DNA of 64,000 bases from Mobilisporobacter senegalensis (GTDB lineage Bacteria; Bacillota; Clostridia; Lachnospirales; Lachnospiraceae): NCBI RefSeq assembly GCF_003752155.1, contig NZ_RJVG01000003.1:310001-374000 (forward strand). Reading direction: 5' to 3'. Made by a program: the position numbers and the translations under genes. Below, one piece after another: positions 1 through 8,914 of the stretch; within the stretch, counting starts at the first letter, position 1; the number at the start of each line of letters is the position of its first letter. Under the pieces are notes generated by a model. It had not been told where the DNA came from, did no database searches, and worked only from the letters and a program-made list of their open reading frames with translations.

Positions 1-495
1 GATTCCTTTTACAGCATAGGATAAGCTTTCACCAATCTTAATCTTATCTCCTACACTGATCCCATATTCATTAGCAAAGGTATTTGGTATTACGCATTCT
101 TTCTCTCCTAAGTATTCTATATTGAAATCTCCATTTATCATTCGCAAATTCTTATGTAACTTTTCATTATATTCAATCAGATCATAAAATCCTTCTTTTA
201 AATCTGCCCCTACTTTTATTCCATCACGAATATAATAATATTTAGTGATTTCAACATTTCTTACTTTATCCAATTGCTCAAATTTATTTTTTATATTTTG
301 AGCGTATTCCTTTTCGTCATGATATAAATATAACTTCAGCCCTGGTGAATTACATTCGTTCACTAAGTTCTTATATGGATCATTAAAAGAAGTCATAATG
401 ATCAAGGAACTTGTCATTAACATGGAACATAAGGCTACAATTAAAATTATAAATAAACTTTGGATTTTCCGCTTACGGATCTTTTTAAACCACAT
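1..495 (-). CDS. ABC-type permease (FtsX/MacB-like), 3' end beyond window
   Basis: The frame runs open from ATG at 495 (CAT at 493-495, preceded on the minus strand by the strong RBS GAGGAG) to base 1 without a stop, so the C-terminal part lies outside the window. The 165 visible residues begin MWFKKIRKRK, followed by a hydrophobic segment at about residues 12-35 and then an extracellular-type domain. A short basic cytoplasmic start, one membrane helix and a large outer domain (MacB_PCD style) is the usual N-terminus of FtsX/MacB-type ABC permeases, which export lipoproteins or peptides or act in peptide sensing with a separate ATPase. The substrate cannot be told. The family call is inference from architecture; the ATPase partner is not visible. 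Confidence 0.7.
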   Translation of the reverse strand, partial: MWFKKIRKRKIQSLFIILIVALCSMLMTSSLIIMTSFNDPYKNLVNECNSPGLKLYLYHDEKEYAQNIKNKFEQLDKVRNVEITKYYYIRDGIKVGADLKEGFYDLIEYNEKLHKNLRMINGDFNIEYLGEKECVIPNTFANEYGISVGDKIKIGESLSYAVKGI

Positions 496-630
496 AGTAA
501 TCTCCTCTTCTGATAATTATTTCTAACATAATCATATACGGAAAATTTTAAATAAAAATAGGTAAATTATGAATAATTATGAATAAAGTAGATCTTTTGA
601 ATATTACTCTTGTTTTTCATTAATTCAATA

Positions 631-686
631 AAAAAAGTGGTTCCATATGATCAGATTTTCACTTAATCACACAAAACCACTTTTTT
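631..686. terminator. Bidirectional terminator between permease and DUF4349 gene
   Basis: Perfect 12-base inverted repeat: AAAAAAGTGGTT at 631-642 and AACCACTTTTTT at 675-686, separated by 32 bases. The A/T-rich arm ends give a U-tract in either direction. It lies just after the stop of the DUF4349 gene (707) and ahead of the permease. Confidence 0.75.
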
Positions 687-706
687 TCGTTCAATATAAT
701 ATTTTA

Positions 707-1720
707 TTATTTATCAGCAGGGTCTTTTTTCGTTTCTTCTTTTACTTTATTATCCGTATATGGCATCTTAATATTAGATTTCATATTATTATTCTCGACT
801 TTTTTCAATATTTTCTTAATTGAAAATGCCATTGCTGCAATTATAATTGCCCATATGATGAGATATGGAAGATTTACCACGAACCATACTGCAAAATTCT
901 GTGCTCCCGTTTTAAGATTGAAGAATGTACTGCTAAGTCCGGATCTCATTCGCTGTAGGACTGTCTCATCTTCCACTGGTGTTATATGCCTTACCTCATT
1001 AATGCTAAGAGTAATTGTACTATAATCTACCAGATTGTCGAAAGTACGGATCTGAGATTCATAGGACTCTATCTCATATCTCACATCAGATAATCGATTT
1101 TCTATTTTTATAATATCTTCCAGTTTTTTTGCATTTTTTAATATATCAATCAGTCTTTCCTGCTCTACAATTAATGCATTTTTATGACTTTCTACATCTA
1201 CATATTGAAGAGTAATATCTTCTGTAGACTCTGATGAATTCACAACATTTCCCATCTCTTTTACAGCAGCTACAAAACTTTTTAAATTCTTACTTGGAAT
1301 TCGTATTACCATACTGGCATATCTGGACCCATTTTCATTAAAATAAGTATTTCCGCTTACTTCTGAACTTTCCATATAGCCATTTAAATTCTCAACTTTT
1401 GAATTAACAGCCTCTAATAAGCCTTCAAAATCTTTTGTTTCAACATCCATTTGAACTCGTTTGATCAGTTTGCGGTTTGTTTCGACACTATTTGTGTTTT
1501 TTGATTCGCTTGTGATTTCTCCCTCTGTTTCAGGTGCAGTGGAATCCGATGTATATTCAGATTGTACTGCGTTATCAGCTGATTCCTCTATTGCCTCCGG
1601 CATAGCCACTGATCCTGTTCGGCCTCCATAAGAAGCTTCTTTTTTTGCTCCACATGCAGATGTAAATATTGCAACTAGAATTAATGCGGTTGTTAATAAT
1701 CTTAAGTTAATCTTTTTCAT
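707..1720 (-). CDS. DUF4349 lipoprotein
   Basis: 337 residues. The N-terminus is a lipoprotein signal (MKKINLRLL, a hydrophobic run, lipobox TSAC with Cys at about residue 23), so it is probably lipidated on the outer face of the membrane. Residues 30-80 are Ser/Thr/Glu-rich and low in complexity. Residues about 85-265 match the DUF4349 pattern: a VETKDF-type strand, a region around NLNGYMESSEVSG, and a long coiled-coil-like stretch (ERLIDILKNAKKLEDIIKIE). A C-terminal membrane helix follows at about 280-303 with a basic tail. The molecular role of DUF4349 is unknown. It stands alone, with its own promoter upstream and a terminator downstream. The RBS is GAGGAGG. Confidence 0.85.
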   Translation of the reverse strand: MKKINLRLLTTALILVAIFTSACGAKKEASYGGRTGSVAMPEAIEESADNAVQSEYTSDSTAPETEGEITSESKNTNSVETNRKLIKRVQMDVETKDFEGLLEAVNSKVENLNGYMESSEVSGNTYFNENGSRYASMVIRIPSKNLKSFVAAVKEMGNVVNSSESTEDITLQYVDVESHKNALIVEQERLIDILKNAKKLEDIIKIENRLSDVRYEIESYESQIRTFDNLVDYSTITLSINEVRHITPVEDETVLQRMRSGLSSTFFNLKTGAQNFAVWFVVNLPYLIIWAIIIAAMAFSIKKILKKVENNNMKSNIKMPYTDNKVKEETKKDPADK

Positions 1721-1782
1721 ATAAATCCTCCTCTAAATGAAATATTGAAATTTTAGGGTATTTCAATGGATTTCACTCCCCT

Positions 1783-1810
1783 ATACTATTAATACTAATC
1801 AATTTGTCAA
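1783..1810 (-). promoter_or_regulatory. Promoter of DUF4349 gene, with leader inverted repeat
   Basis: On the minus strand TTGACA (1805-1810) and TAGTAT (1783-1788) are separated by 16 bases. The leader then contains a perfect 8-base inverted repeat, ATTGAAAT / ATTTCAAT at 1744-1767, just before the ribosome binding site. Seen by eye; the -10 is only four of six to consensus. Confidence 0.5.
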
Positions 1811-1846
1811 AAAGTTGCAATGACAAAAAATAAAGCCATAACTGAA

Positions 1847-3145
1847 TTAAATTTCACTTGATTGTAGCACTAGTTTTTCTTCATAAAGTTTCTGTAATGA
1901 CATTAGTACTCCTAATTTTGAATGATACCAGGTCAAACCTCCCTGGAAATATACAACATATGGGGGTTTAATTGGTGCATCCGCACTTAGTTCGATAGAA
2001 GACCCCTGTACAAATGCTCCTGCTGCCATAATTACATTACAATTGTAACCAGGCATTGGCCAAGGTTCCGGAGCTACATAGCTATCTACCGGTGCAGCTG
2101 CCTGTATTCCTCTGCAGAATGCTACTACCCCCTCTTCACTGCCTAATGTAACAGCCTGAATAATATCATGACGTGGCACAGTCCCATTTGGGAATACGGG
2201 ATAACCTAATTTTTCATAGACATTTGCTAAAAATATGGCTCCTTTTAAAGCTCCCGACACTACCTGTGGCGATAAGAATAATCCCTGGAATAATTGTTGA
2301 TTGATTCCAAGGGTTGCCCCTACTTCTTTTCCAAGTCCAGGTGCTGTTAAGCGATATGCTGCATTATCAACATATTCCTCTTTTCCAACGATATATCCTC
2401 CTATTGGCGCCAGTCCGCCACCAGGATTTTTAATGAGTGAACCGACACAAAGATCAGCACCTGCATCTGTTGGTTCAATCGTTTCTACGAACTCCCCATA
2501 GCAATTATCTACCATACAGATTACCTCTGGTTTTATACTCTTGATAAATGAAATTAATTCACCGATTTGATTTACAGATAATGTAGGTCTTGTATCGTAT
2601 CCCTTGGAACGCTGAATCGTTACTAATCTGGTTTTTTCATTGATTGCATTCTTTATTCCTTCATAGTCAAAAGAGCCATCAGAAAGCAAATCTACTTGTG
2701 CATATGTAATGCCATATTCTGCAAGAGAACCTCTCTCTTTTTTAATTCCAATTACCCCTTCCAATGTATCATATGGTTTTCCTACGGGAGACAGAATTTC
2801 ATCTCCCGGACGCAGGTTACCTGATAATGCAGTACTTAACGCATGTGTGCCGGAGATTAACTGTGGTCTTACAAGTGCAGATTCCGTATGAAAAACAGAA
2901 GCATATACACTTTCAAGGGTATCCCTTCCTATATCATTATATCCATAACCTGTTGTAGCCGCAAAATGGATATCACTTAATCGATTCTCCTGCATTGCCT
3001 TTAATACTTTCATCTGATTGTATTCTGCAATTTTATCTATTGCTTTAAATCTTTCTGCTAAAGATTCTTCAATATCATAACAAAAATCAAGTACCTTGTT
3101 ATCAATATTCAAATCATGATACATCTTCTTTAATTCTTCGTTCAT
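1847..3145 (-). CDS. ynbB: YnbB-like PLP-dependent lyase ('aluminum resistance' family, methionine gamma-lyase fold)
   Basis: 432 residues, full length for the COG4100 family, a fold-type I PLP enzyme group related to cystathionine beta-lyase and methionine gamma-lyase. Visible signatures: a cofactor-binding region around ISGTHALSTALSGNL (about residues 98-112), the Asp-containing MVDNCYGEF (about 211-219), and the likely Schiff-base lysine in GSLIKNPGGG (about 235-244). The start is ATG at 3145 with RBS AGAGGA. The gene lies 45 bases after miaA; in Bacillus subtilis miaA, hfq and ynbB are also neighbours, though no hfq is seen here. The true substrate is not established; 'aluminum resistance' is a historical label. 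Confidence 0.85.
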   Translation of the reverse strand: MNEELKKMYHDLNIDNKVLDFCYDIEESLAERFKAIDKIAEYNQMKVLKAMQENRLSDIHFAATTGYGYNDIGRDTLESVYASVFHTESALVRPQLISGTHALSTALSGNLRPGDEILSPVGKPYDTLEGVIGIKKERGSLAEYGITYAQVDLLSDGSFDYEGIKNAINEKTRLVTIQRSKGYDTRPTLSVNQIGELISFIKSIKPEVICMVDNCYGEFVETIEPTDAGADLCVGSLIKNPGGGLAPIGGYIVGKEEYVDNAAYRLTAPGLGKEVGATLGINQQLFQGLFLSPQVVSGALKGAIFLANVYEKLGYPVFPNGTVPRHDIIQAVTLGSEEGVVAFCRGIQAAAPVDSYVAPEPWPMPGYNCNVIMAAGAFVQGSSIELSADAPIKPPYVVYFQGGLTWYHSKLGVLMSLQKLYEEKLVLQSSEI

Positions 3146-3190
3146 CTTTATCCTCTATTCTGTATTTAAATATGTCCTTTAATATACACA

Positions 3191-4141
3191 CTATTTAATA
3201 ATTTTCTTATCCCTTAATTCCTTTAACATTGCTTCTAAAACGAAGTCATCGTTATCTTCATATTCATTCTTTGGAATCCACGATACTTCTTTTTCTCTTC
3301 GAAACCAGGTAAGCTGCCTCTTGGCAAAATGTCTTGTATCTCTTTTTAAAATGTAAATTGCTTCATCTAAAGTACGTTCCCCTTCAAGATATTCAATGAT
3401 TTCCTTGTAGCCAAGCCCCTGCATGGACACTAATTCTCTGCCATAGCCTTTATTGTAATATAAATCTTTTACTTCATCTATTAATCCATTTCCTAACATT
3501 TTGTCAACTCGCTGATCTATTCGTTCATATAGAAGGCTGCGATCATTGGTGAGTACAAAATATGAGAATTGATATGGTGATTCATTCTGTCTTTGTTCTT
3601 CATTATGTTCTGAGATTTTTTGGCCTGTCTGATGATAATATTCTAAAGCCCGAATTACCTTTTTTACATTATTCCCATGTATGGATAGATAAGATTTTTC
3701 GTCTACTTCTTTTAACATATTATGAAGAAACTGACTTCCCTTAATTTTAGCCAATTCTTCTAATTCTTCACGATAACTGGTATCATTTTCTGTGTCCCTG
3801 AAATCAATATCGTATAAAACTGCCTGAATATAGAATCCAGTTCCTCCAACAATGATAGGAATTTTGCCATTTTCATAAATTTCATTCATATAATGATTTG
3901 CATATTCTTTAAATTTTACCACATTAAACTCTTCATCAGGTAAAAACTCATCAATGAGATAATGTTTTATTCCCACCATCTCTTCTGGGCGAATCTTAGC
4001 TGTTCCAATATCCATATATTTATATACCTGCATAGAATCAGCTGAGATAATTTCTCCATTTACTGCTTTGGCAAGCTTAATAGAAAGTTCTGTTTTACCT
4101 ACTGCAGTTGGTCCAGTTAAGATAATTAAGGGTTTCTTCAT
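3191..4141 (-). CDS. miaA: tRNA dimethylallyltransferase MiaA
   Basis: MiaA adds a dimethylallyl group to A37 of tRNAs that read codons starting with U. The protein has a P-loop GPTAVGKT at residues 10-17, the SADSMQVYK motif, the DIGTAK motif and the GGTGFYI motif, in family order. From ATG at 4141 it is 316 residues, the usual MiaA length. The frame stays open to a GTG at 4198, but those 19 extra residues have no RBS and abut a hairpin (4200-4255), so I place the start at 4141. It lies downstream of the M42 peptidase gene and is followed by the YnbB-like gene. Confidence 0.95.
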   Translation of the reverse strand: MKKPLIILTGPTAVGKTELSIKLAKAVNGEIISADSMQVYKYMDIGTAKIRPEEMVGIKHYLIDEFLPDEEFNVVKFKEYANHYMNEIYENGKIPIIVGGTGFYIQAVLYDIDFRDTENDTSYREELEELAKIKGSQFLHNMLKEVDEKSYLSIHGNNVKKVIRALEYYHQTGQKISEHNEEQRQNESPYQFSYFVLTNDRSLLYERIDQRVDKMLGNGLIDEVKDLYYNKGYGRELVSMQGLGYKEIIEYLEGERTLDEAIYILKRDTRHFAKRQLTWFRREKEVSWIPKNEYEDNDDFVLEAMLKELRDKKIIK

Positions 4142-4199
4142 AATTTGATACCAAGTCTCAAGCGAAAATGCTTCCATTTTCATTTGAGGCGCAAACACA

Positions 4200-4255
4200 A
4201 AGGGTGAAAGATGTGTATTTGCATTAATCCTTTCTTCTATTTTTCTTTCACCCTT
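4200..4255 (-). terminator. Long-loop hairpin after M42 peptidase stop
   Basis: AAGGGTGAAAG at 4200-4210 pairs perfectly (11 bases) with CTTTCACCCTT at 4245-4255, directly after the stop codon of the peptidase gene. The loop is 34 bases and the following U-tract is weak, so it may be a partial terminator or an mRNA-processing or stability structure between the peptidase and miaA. Confidence 0.5.
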
Positions 4256-5281
4256 CTACTCCTCTATATAAGCTGATAGTATGTCTAAGGTGTTCTGTAA
4301 TGCCTTCATATGTGTTCTTTCCATCCCATGGGAAGCATGAATTCCCGGTCCGATTAAAGCAGCTTTAATATCATTTCCTCCCCGAAGTGCAGCCGATGCA
4401 TCGGATCCATAATGAGGGAATATATCAATGACATAATCAATCTTTTTCTCTTTTGCAATTTGAATGAATTTCGTGGTAATATCATAATCATATGGTGCTC
4501 CGGAATCTTTGGCACAGATAGAAACTTTATATTCACTTCCCATCAGATCATCACCGATTGCTCCCATATCCACTGCTATAAATTCATGGATATCCTCCGG
4601 TATATAGCTTGCTCCTACCCCTACTTCTTCATAATTGCTTATTACGATCTTAATCGTGCGCTTTGGAAGAGCCTTTTTACTGCTCAGTTCTTTTAACAGC
4701 CCCAGTAAAATACCCACAGAAGCTTTGTCATCCAAATGTCTGGATTTAATGAATCCATTCTCTAAATATTGAAACTGAGGATCATAACTAATATAATCAC
4801 CCGTTTCAATCCCTAAATCCAAGACGTCGTCTTTGGATTTAATCACTTCATCTATACGGACTTCCATATTTCTTTCAACGCGGCTTAATTCTTTGGCATT
4901 GTCATAACTGTGGACAGAAGGACTTTTTGAAAGAATCGTACCATCGTAAACTCTTCCATCTCTTGTATGGATCTTGCAATAAGCACCTTCAATACTTTCC
5001 ATTGTCATGGAGCCTACCTGCATGATATTTAACATTCCTTCTTTCGTGATTGAACGTACCATTGCCCCCAGCGTATCCACATGGGCAGAAAGTCCGAGCA
5101 CATTATCATTTTGTCCGGGAACGGTTATGATAAGTCCACCTTTATACAAATATTCTGTCTGATAACCAAACCCTTCTGCTTCTTCTTTGACATATTCAAT
5201 GACTTTTTTCGTGAAACCGGAAGGGCTTGGAATATTAACTAAGTCTTCTATTTTTTTAATTACATAATTGACAGTATCCAT
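4256..5281 (-). CDS. M42 family metallopeptidase (glutamyl aminopeptidase-like)
   Basis: 341 residues, a normal length for M42 di-metal aminopeptidases, which form large cytoplasmic assemblies that trim peptides. The metal ligands are in place: H67 and D69 in SAHVDTLGAM, the bridging Asp in SRHLDDKASVG (about 180), the catalytic Glu pair in NYEEVGVG (about 212), Asp in AVDMGAIG, and the C-terminal His in IHASHGMERTH. The start is ATG at 5281 with RBS AAGGAG. It follows the alcohol dehydrogenase gene after a hairpin and precedes miaA. Substrate specificity cannot be read from sequence; some relatives were once called endoglucanases. Confidence 0.92.
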   Translation of the reverse strand: MDTVNYVIKKIEDLVNIPSPSGFTKKVIEYVKEEAEGFGYQTEYLYKGGLIITVPGQNDNVLGLSAHVDTLGAMVRSITKEGMLNIMQVGSMTMESIEGAYCKIHTRDGRVYDGTILSKSPSVHSYDNAKELSRVERNMEVRIDEVIKSKDDVLDLGIETGDYISYDPQFQYLENGFIKSRHLDDKASVGILLGLLKELSSKKALPKRTIKIVISNYEEVGVGASYIPEDIHEFIAVDMGAIGDDLMGSEYKVSICAKDSGAPYDYDITTKFIQIAKEKKIDYVIDIFPHYGSDASAALRGGNDIKAALIGPGIHASHGMERTHMKALQNTLDILSAYIEE

Positions 5282-5327
5282 TTCATTCTCCTTATCCCAT
5301 TTTAAGATATTTTATCACTATACACAA

Positions 5328-5358
5328 GAATTCCCCGCATTGATTTAAGCGGGGATTC
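5328..5358 (-). terminator. Terminator-like hairpin after alcohol dehydrogenase gene
   Basis: GAATTCCCCGC at 5328-5338 pairs with GCGGGGATTC at 5349-5358, a GC-rich stem with one imperfection, four bases from the stop of the dehydrogenase. The U-tract on the minus strand is short (TTCTTG), so it may be partial. Confidence 0.6.
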
Positions 5359-5362
5359 TTCT

Positions 5363-6541
5363 CTAGTTATCAGATAAAGCAAGTCGGTAGATTGCTTCAA
5401 TATCATCTACATTTAATTTTACATAACTACCAAGTAAATTATCCTCAGATATTCCCATATGGCTGGCCATTGCCTTGATATCTTCTTCCTTGGCCCCTAA
5501 CTCTGCAAATGTTGTAGGCATACCAATTAATTTTAAGAATCTCTGGAATCTATAAATTCCTTCATAGGCAGTAGCTTCAGGATGTTCAAAATCAATGTCC
5601 ACATCCCATACACGATTTGCAAATTGTACAAATTTATTCATATTTTTCTTCATTACAAATTTCATCCATGCCGGCGTAATCACTGCAAGGCCTGCACCAT
5701 GGGCTACATCATAAAAAGCAGATAATTCATGTTCGATTCCATGACTGCTCCAGTCTTGTTCACGCCCTACACCACATATATTGTTATGTGCAATCATTCC
5801 TGCCCACATAATGTTTGCTCTGGCATCATAATGATTTGGGTCTGCAATGACACGAGGTGTTTCTTTAATCATTGTTTTAAGTACAGCTTCACATAAACGG
5901 TCTGTTATTTCAACTTCTTTCGTATTAGTAAAATAACGTTCAATGACATGCACCATAATATCTGTTGCACCTGCTGCTGTTTGATAAGGAGGCAAAGTAC
6001 AGGTAAACTCGGGGTTAAGGATTGAAAAAACAGGTCTTAATGGTTCACCTGCCGCACCCCTCTTTAGCATTCCCTCTTCTTTCGTAATAACAGAATTAGG
6101 ACTGCCTTCACTTCCGGCTGCCGCTATTGTTAGAATTGTACCAACCGGAAGAGCTTTTGTCACTTCTTTTCCACTGTAGAAATCCCAGAAATCTCCATCA
6201 TATTTTACTCCTGCTGCAATTGCTTTTGCAGAATCAATGGCACTTCCGCCTCCAATTGCCAGAATGAAATCTACATTTTCCTTTCTGCATAAATCAATTC
6301 CCTCATATACCAGGCCGCTTCTTGGATTTGGCTTTACACCACCAAGTTCTACAAAAGGAATCGCTTCTGCATTGAGAGCATTTACCACGGTATCATATAA
6401 GCCGCTTTTTTTAACAGAACCTCCCCCATAATGAATTAAGACTTTTGTTCCTCCAAAACGTTTTACATATTTTGCTGCATCTTTTTCAGTATTTTTGCCA
6501 AATGCAAAATAGGTTGGTGAATAGAAAGTAAAATTATTCAT
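5363..6541 (-). CDS. Iron-containing alcohol dehydrogenase (butanol dehydrogenase-like)
   Basis: 392 residues of the group III alcohol dehydrogenase family, closest in pattern to the BDH/YugJ branch that reduces aldehydes with NAD(P)H. The N-terminal nucleotide-binding half has the IHYGGGSVKKSGLYD and LAIGGGSAIDSAKA motifs (dinucleotide loop about residues 96-105). The C-terminal half has the metal ligands: Asp in TAAGATDIMVHVIERYF, His in the same helix, and two His around YDVAHGAGLAVITPAWM and WSSHGIEHELSA. The start is ATG at 6541 with RBS AAGGAGG. It lies 29 bases after the MATE gene and probably shares its transcript. A fermentative role is likely by inference. Confidence 0.92.
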   Translation of the reverse strand: MNNFTFYSPTYFAFGKNTEKDAAKYVKRFGGTKVLIHYGGGSVKKSGLYDTVVNALNAEAIPFVELGGVKPNPRSGLVYEGIDLCRKENVDFILAIGGGSAIDSAKAIAAGVKYDGDFWDFYSGKEVTKALPVGTILTIAAAGSEGSPNSVITKEEGMLKRGAAGEPLRPVFSILNPEFTCTLPPYQTAAGATDIMVHVIERYFTNTKEVEITDRLCEAVLKTMIKETPRVIADPNHYDARANIMWAGMIAHNNICGVGREQDWSSHGIEHELSAFYDVAHGAGLAVITPAWMKFVMKKNMNKFVQFANRVWDVDIDFEHPEATAYEGIYRFQRFLKLIGMPTTFAELGAKEEDIKAMASHMGISEDNLLGSYVKLNVDDIEAIYRLALSDN

Positions 6542-6570
6542 ATAGTGTCCTCCTTAAATAGATATAGTTT

Positions 6571-7971
6571 TTATTTTAAATCAATTTCATTACTGTTACC
6601 AGCTTTATTATTATCATTATAAATTATCATTTCTTGATAATCATGGGATTTCTTCCATCTTCCCGATATAATGAAATATCCATACATTAATAGAGAAAAA
6701 GTCGGCCCTGCAATAACTGCCATTGGTACCCCGGAAAAACCAAAGAAATTAGTACAAATAATTGCAACAGGAATACGGATGAGATATTGCGAAAATACAA
6801 CATTAATTAATGTCTGAATTGCATTTCCGGAACCTCTGATAAAACCAATAAATGGGTGAATAACCGCATAAATAATATATGAAATTGCTGCAATTTTTAA
6901 ATAATCTATCGTTGCTCCAATCACTTCATGATCCGAATTGAAGATAGAAACAATCTGATAGGAGAATAATAAAATAATTGCAGCTATAACTACAGATATA
7001 CAGATTCCAAGCTTAATTGCTTCTTTTAGTGCTTTTGTCGCTCTATCTGGTTTCCCTCCTCCAATATTTTGGGATACGAAAGAGACTAAAGACATATTAA
7101 TCGCATCACTTGGCAGAACTGCAAAGCTGTCTATTTTTATCCCAATTCCATAAACCGCACTATAAACCAGACCAAAACTATTAGCAATACCACTTAGGGT
7201 CAACAATGAAACATTAAGCAAAAGTTGCTGCCCTGCTGCTGGGAGCCCTGCGGTTAATAACCGTATTAAATGATTTTTATAAATCCGTATTTCTTTTGGA
7301 TGAAATGTAATCACATGCTTTTTCATACGAAAGTATACAATCCCCATAATTAAGGAAATTGCCTGGGACATCACAGTTGCAAGAGCTGCACCAAAAGCAC
7401 CTTTATTTAATAAAGCAACAAAAATGTAATCTAAAATGATGTTAAATAATCCTGCTGTAATCACGAAATACATGGATGATTTCGAATCACCAAATCCCCT
7501 TTGAAAAGCACTAATTAAATTATACCCAAACATAAAAATAATACCAATAAAAATAACATGGAGATAATCTGTTGCTGCTGAAAATGCCTGTACTGGTGTA
7601 TTGACCAGTTTTAAGATATAGGGTGTAAAAAGATAACCAAAAAAGGAAACAATGAGGGATAACACGAGATAAAGTGCAATTGCAGAATTGGCACTTTTCT
7701 TTACATCTTCTATATGTTTGTTACCCACATATTTAGCAATTACTATGGCAACTCCAATAGATAAACCAGATATTGTCATAATCATAATATTCATAATCGG
7801 CCCACATACAGAAACTGCCGATAATCCAATTGTTCCTGTATATCTCCCCACAAAAAACATATCAACCGCATTATATAATGCCTGAAAAAAATTTGAAATG
7901 ATTAATGGAAATGCAAATTTTAATATCTGAGTTCTTATATTGCCCGTTGTCAAATCATTTTGAAGTGACAA
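6571..7971 (-). CDS. MATE family multidrug/Na+ antiporter
   Basis: A polytopic membrane protein with two repeated MatE halves and about 12 helices. The first half opens with FPLIISNFFQALYNAVDMFFVGR and the second with AGLPAAGQQLLLNVSLLTLSG, each typical of MATE exporters that move cationic drugs or metabolites against Na+ or H+. The longest frame starts with GTG at 7980, but that GTG sits inside the sequence AAAGGTGA, which is a good RBS six bases before an in-frame TTG at 7971. I therefore choose TTG at 7971 (466 residues). It has its own promoter at 8021-8049 and is followed closely by the alcohol dehydrogenase gene. Substrate unknown. Confidence 0.9.
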   Translation of the reverse strand: MSLQNDLTTGNIRTQILKFAFPLIISNFFQALYNAVDMFFVGRYTGTIGLSAVSVCGPIMNIMIMTISGLSIGVAIVIAKYVGNKHIEDVKKSANSAIALYLVLSLIVSFFGYLFTPYILKLVNTPVQAFSAATDYLHVIFIGIIFMFGYNLISAFQRGFGDSKSSMYFVITAGLFNIILDYIFVALLNKGAFGAALATVMSQAISLIMGIVYFRMKKHVITFHPKEIRIYKNHLIRLLTAGLPAAGQQLLLNVSLLTLSGIANSFGLVYSAVYGIGIKIDSFAVLPSDAINMSLVSFVSQNIGGGKPDRATKALKEAIKLGICISVVIAAIILLFSYQIVSIFNSDHEVIGATIDYLKIAAISYIIYAVIHPFIGFIRGSGNAIQTLINVVFSQYLIRIPVAIICTNFFGFSGVPMAVIAGPTFSLLMYGYFIISGRWKKSHDYQEMIIYNDNNKAGNSNEIDLK

Positions 7972-8020
7972 AATAATCACCTTTTTTCTTAATTATGTAT
8001 TTAAATAAAGTCTATTAAAC

Positions 8021-8049
8021 ATTGTAACTTACTTTATCCCAGAACTCAA
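8021..8049 (-). promoter_or_regulatory. Promoter of MATE-alcohol dehydrogenase unit
   Basis: Minus strand TTGAGT (8044-8049), 17-base spacer, TACAAT (8021-8026). It sits between the terminator of the thiamine operon and the MATE gene, about 50 bases from the start codon, which supports it being real. Confidence 0.6.
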
Positions 8050-8070
8050 GTGTATTCAAGGGAAATTTAA

Positions 8071-8105
8071 AGACTGTTGCAAAAAAAGTATACCTGCAAC
8101 AGTCT
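8071..8105 (-). terminator. Terminator of thiamine operon
   Basis: AGACTGTTGCA at 8071-8081 pairs perfectly with TGCAACAGTCT at 8095-8105 (11 bases, 13-base loop), about 30 bases after the thiD stop. The trailing U-tract is modest (TTTAAATTT on the minus strand). Confidence 0.65.
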
Positions 8106-8134
8106 GAATGAACTAGTATCATAATCTCAATTTT

Positions 8135-8914
8135 TTATAAATCCCAGCAATGATTTAATGGTCCGCTTCCTTTACCAAGATCTAAATCTGCATTTAAAGC
8201 ACCTGTAATATATTTTTTTGCTGCCTGGACACTTTCTTTTAAATCTTTATTGTCTGCTATATTACATGCAATGGCTGAAGATAAGGTACATCCCGTTCCA
8301 TGAGTATTGGTATTATTCACATTCTCTCCATAGAACCAGTATATCCCGCCATTCATATAAAGTAAATCATCACTGCTATCTGCTAAATGCCCTCCTTTAA
8401 TTAAAACTGCCCCCTTATAATTTTTACCTATTTCTATCGCTGCAAGTTCCATATCTTTTTTGGTATGTATCTGTAACCCGCTCAGGCAACTTGCTTCCGG
8501 GATATTAGGGGTGATGATGGAAGCAATTGGAAATAACCTGTCTATGAGAGCCTTCATCCCATCATCACTTAGCAACTTGCTGCCACTGGTAGATATCATA
8601 ACCGGGTCCAGTACAATATTACTTATTTTATATTCTTCTAATTTTCTGGACATTATTTCTATAATTTCCTTATTCGATACCATTCCTATTTTTACTGCTT
8701 CCGGAATGATATCAGTAAATATTGCATCCAGCTGCTTTTCTACAAATTCAGGAGTCATGTCAAAAACCCCATATACTCCTGTTGTATTTTGCGCTGTTAA
8801 AGCGGTGACCACACTCATGGCATACATTTTATGTGCAGTAATTGTTTTTATGTCTGCTTGAATACCAGCTCCACCGCTACAATCCGAACCCGCAATCGTT
8901 AATATTTTCTTCAT
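8135..8914 (-). CDS. thiD: Hydroxymethylpyrimidine/phosphomethylpyrimidine kinase ThiD
   Basis: ThiD phosphorylates HMP and HMP-P to give the pyrimidine half of thiamine. The protein from ATG at 8914 begins MKKILTIAGSDCSGGAGIQAD, the canonical ThiD start with substrate-binding GSDxSGGAG. It carries LDPVMISTSGSKL in the middle and NTHGTGCTLSSA near the C-terminus, which is the ATP-binding and catalytic motif of the ribokinase fold. The length is 259 residues. A longer frame to 9091 encodes Cys/Trp-rich shadow sequence inside thiE and is rejected. The start codon overlaps the thiE stop as ATGA, so the two are probably translationally coupled. Last gene of the thi operon. Confidence 0.95.
   Translation of the reverse strand: MKKILTIAGSDCSGGAGIQADIKTITAHKMYAMSVVTALTAQNTTGVYGVFDMTPEFVEKQLDAIFTDIIPEAVKIGMVSNKEIIEIMSRKLEEYKISNIVLDPVMISTSGSKLLSDDGMKALIDRLFPIASIITPNIPEASCLSGLQIHTKKDMELAAIEIGKNYKGAVLIKGGHLADSSDDLLYMNGGIYWFYGENVNNTNTHGTGCTLSSAIACNIADNKDLKESVQAAKKYITGALNADLDLGKGSGPLNHCWDL

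Noticed and set aside
4142-4198. N-terminal extension of miaA from GTG 4198
   Set aside because: No RBS, adjoins a hairpin, and the family starts at the Met just before the P-loop.
8460-8861. 133-codon plus-strand frame opposite thiD
   Set aside because: Antisense to a certain gene, no RBS, no recognisable domain.
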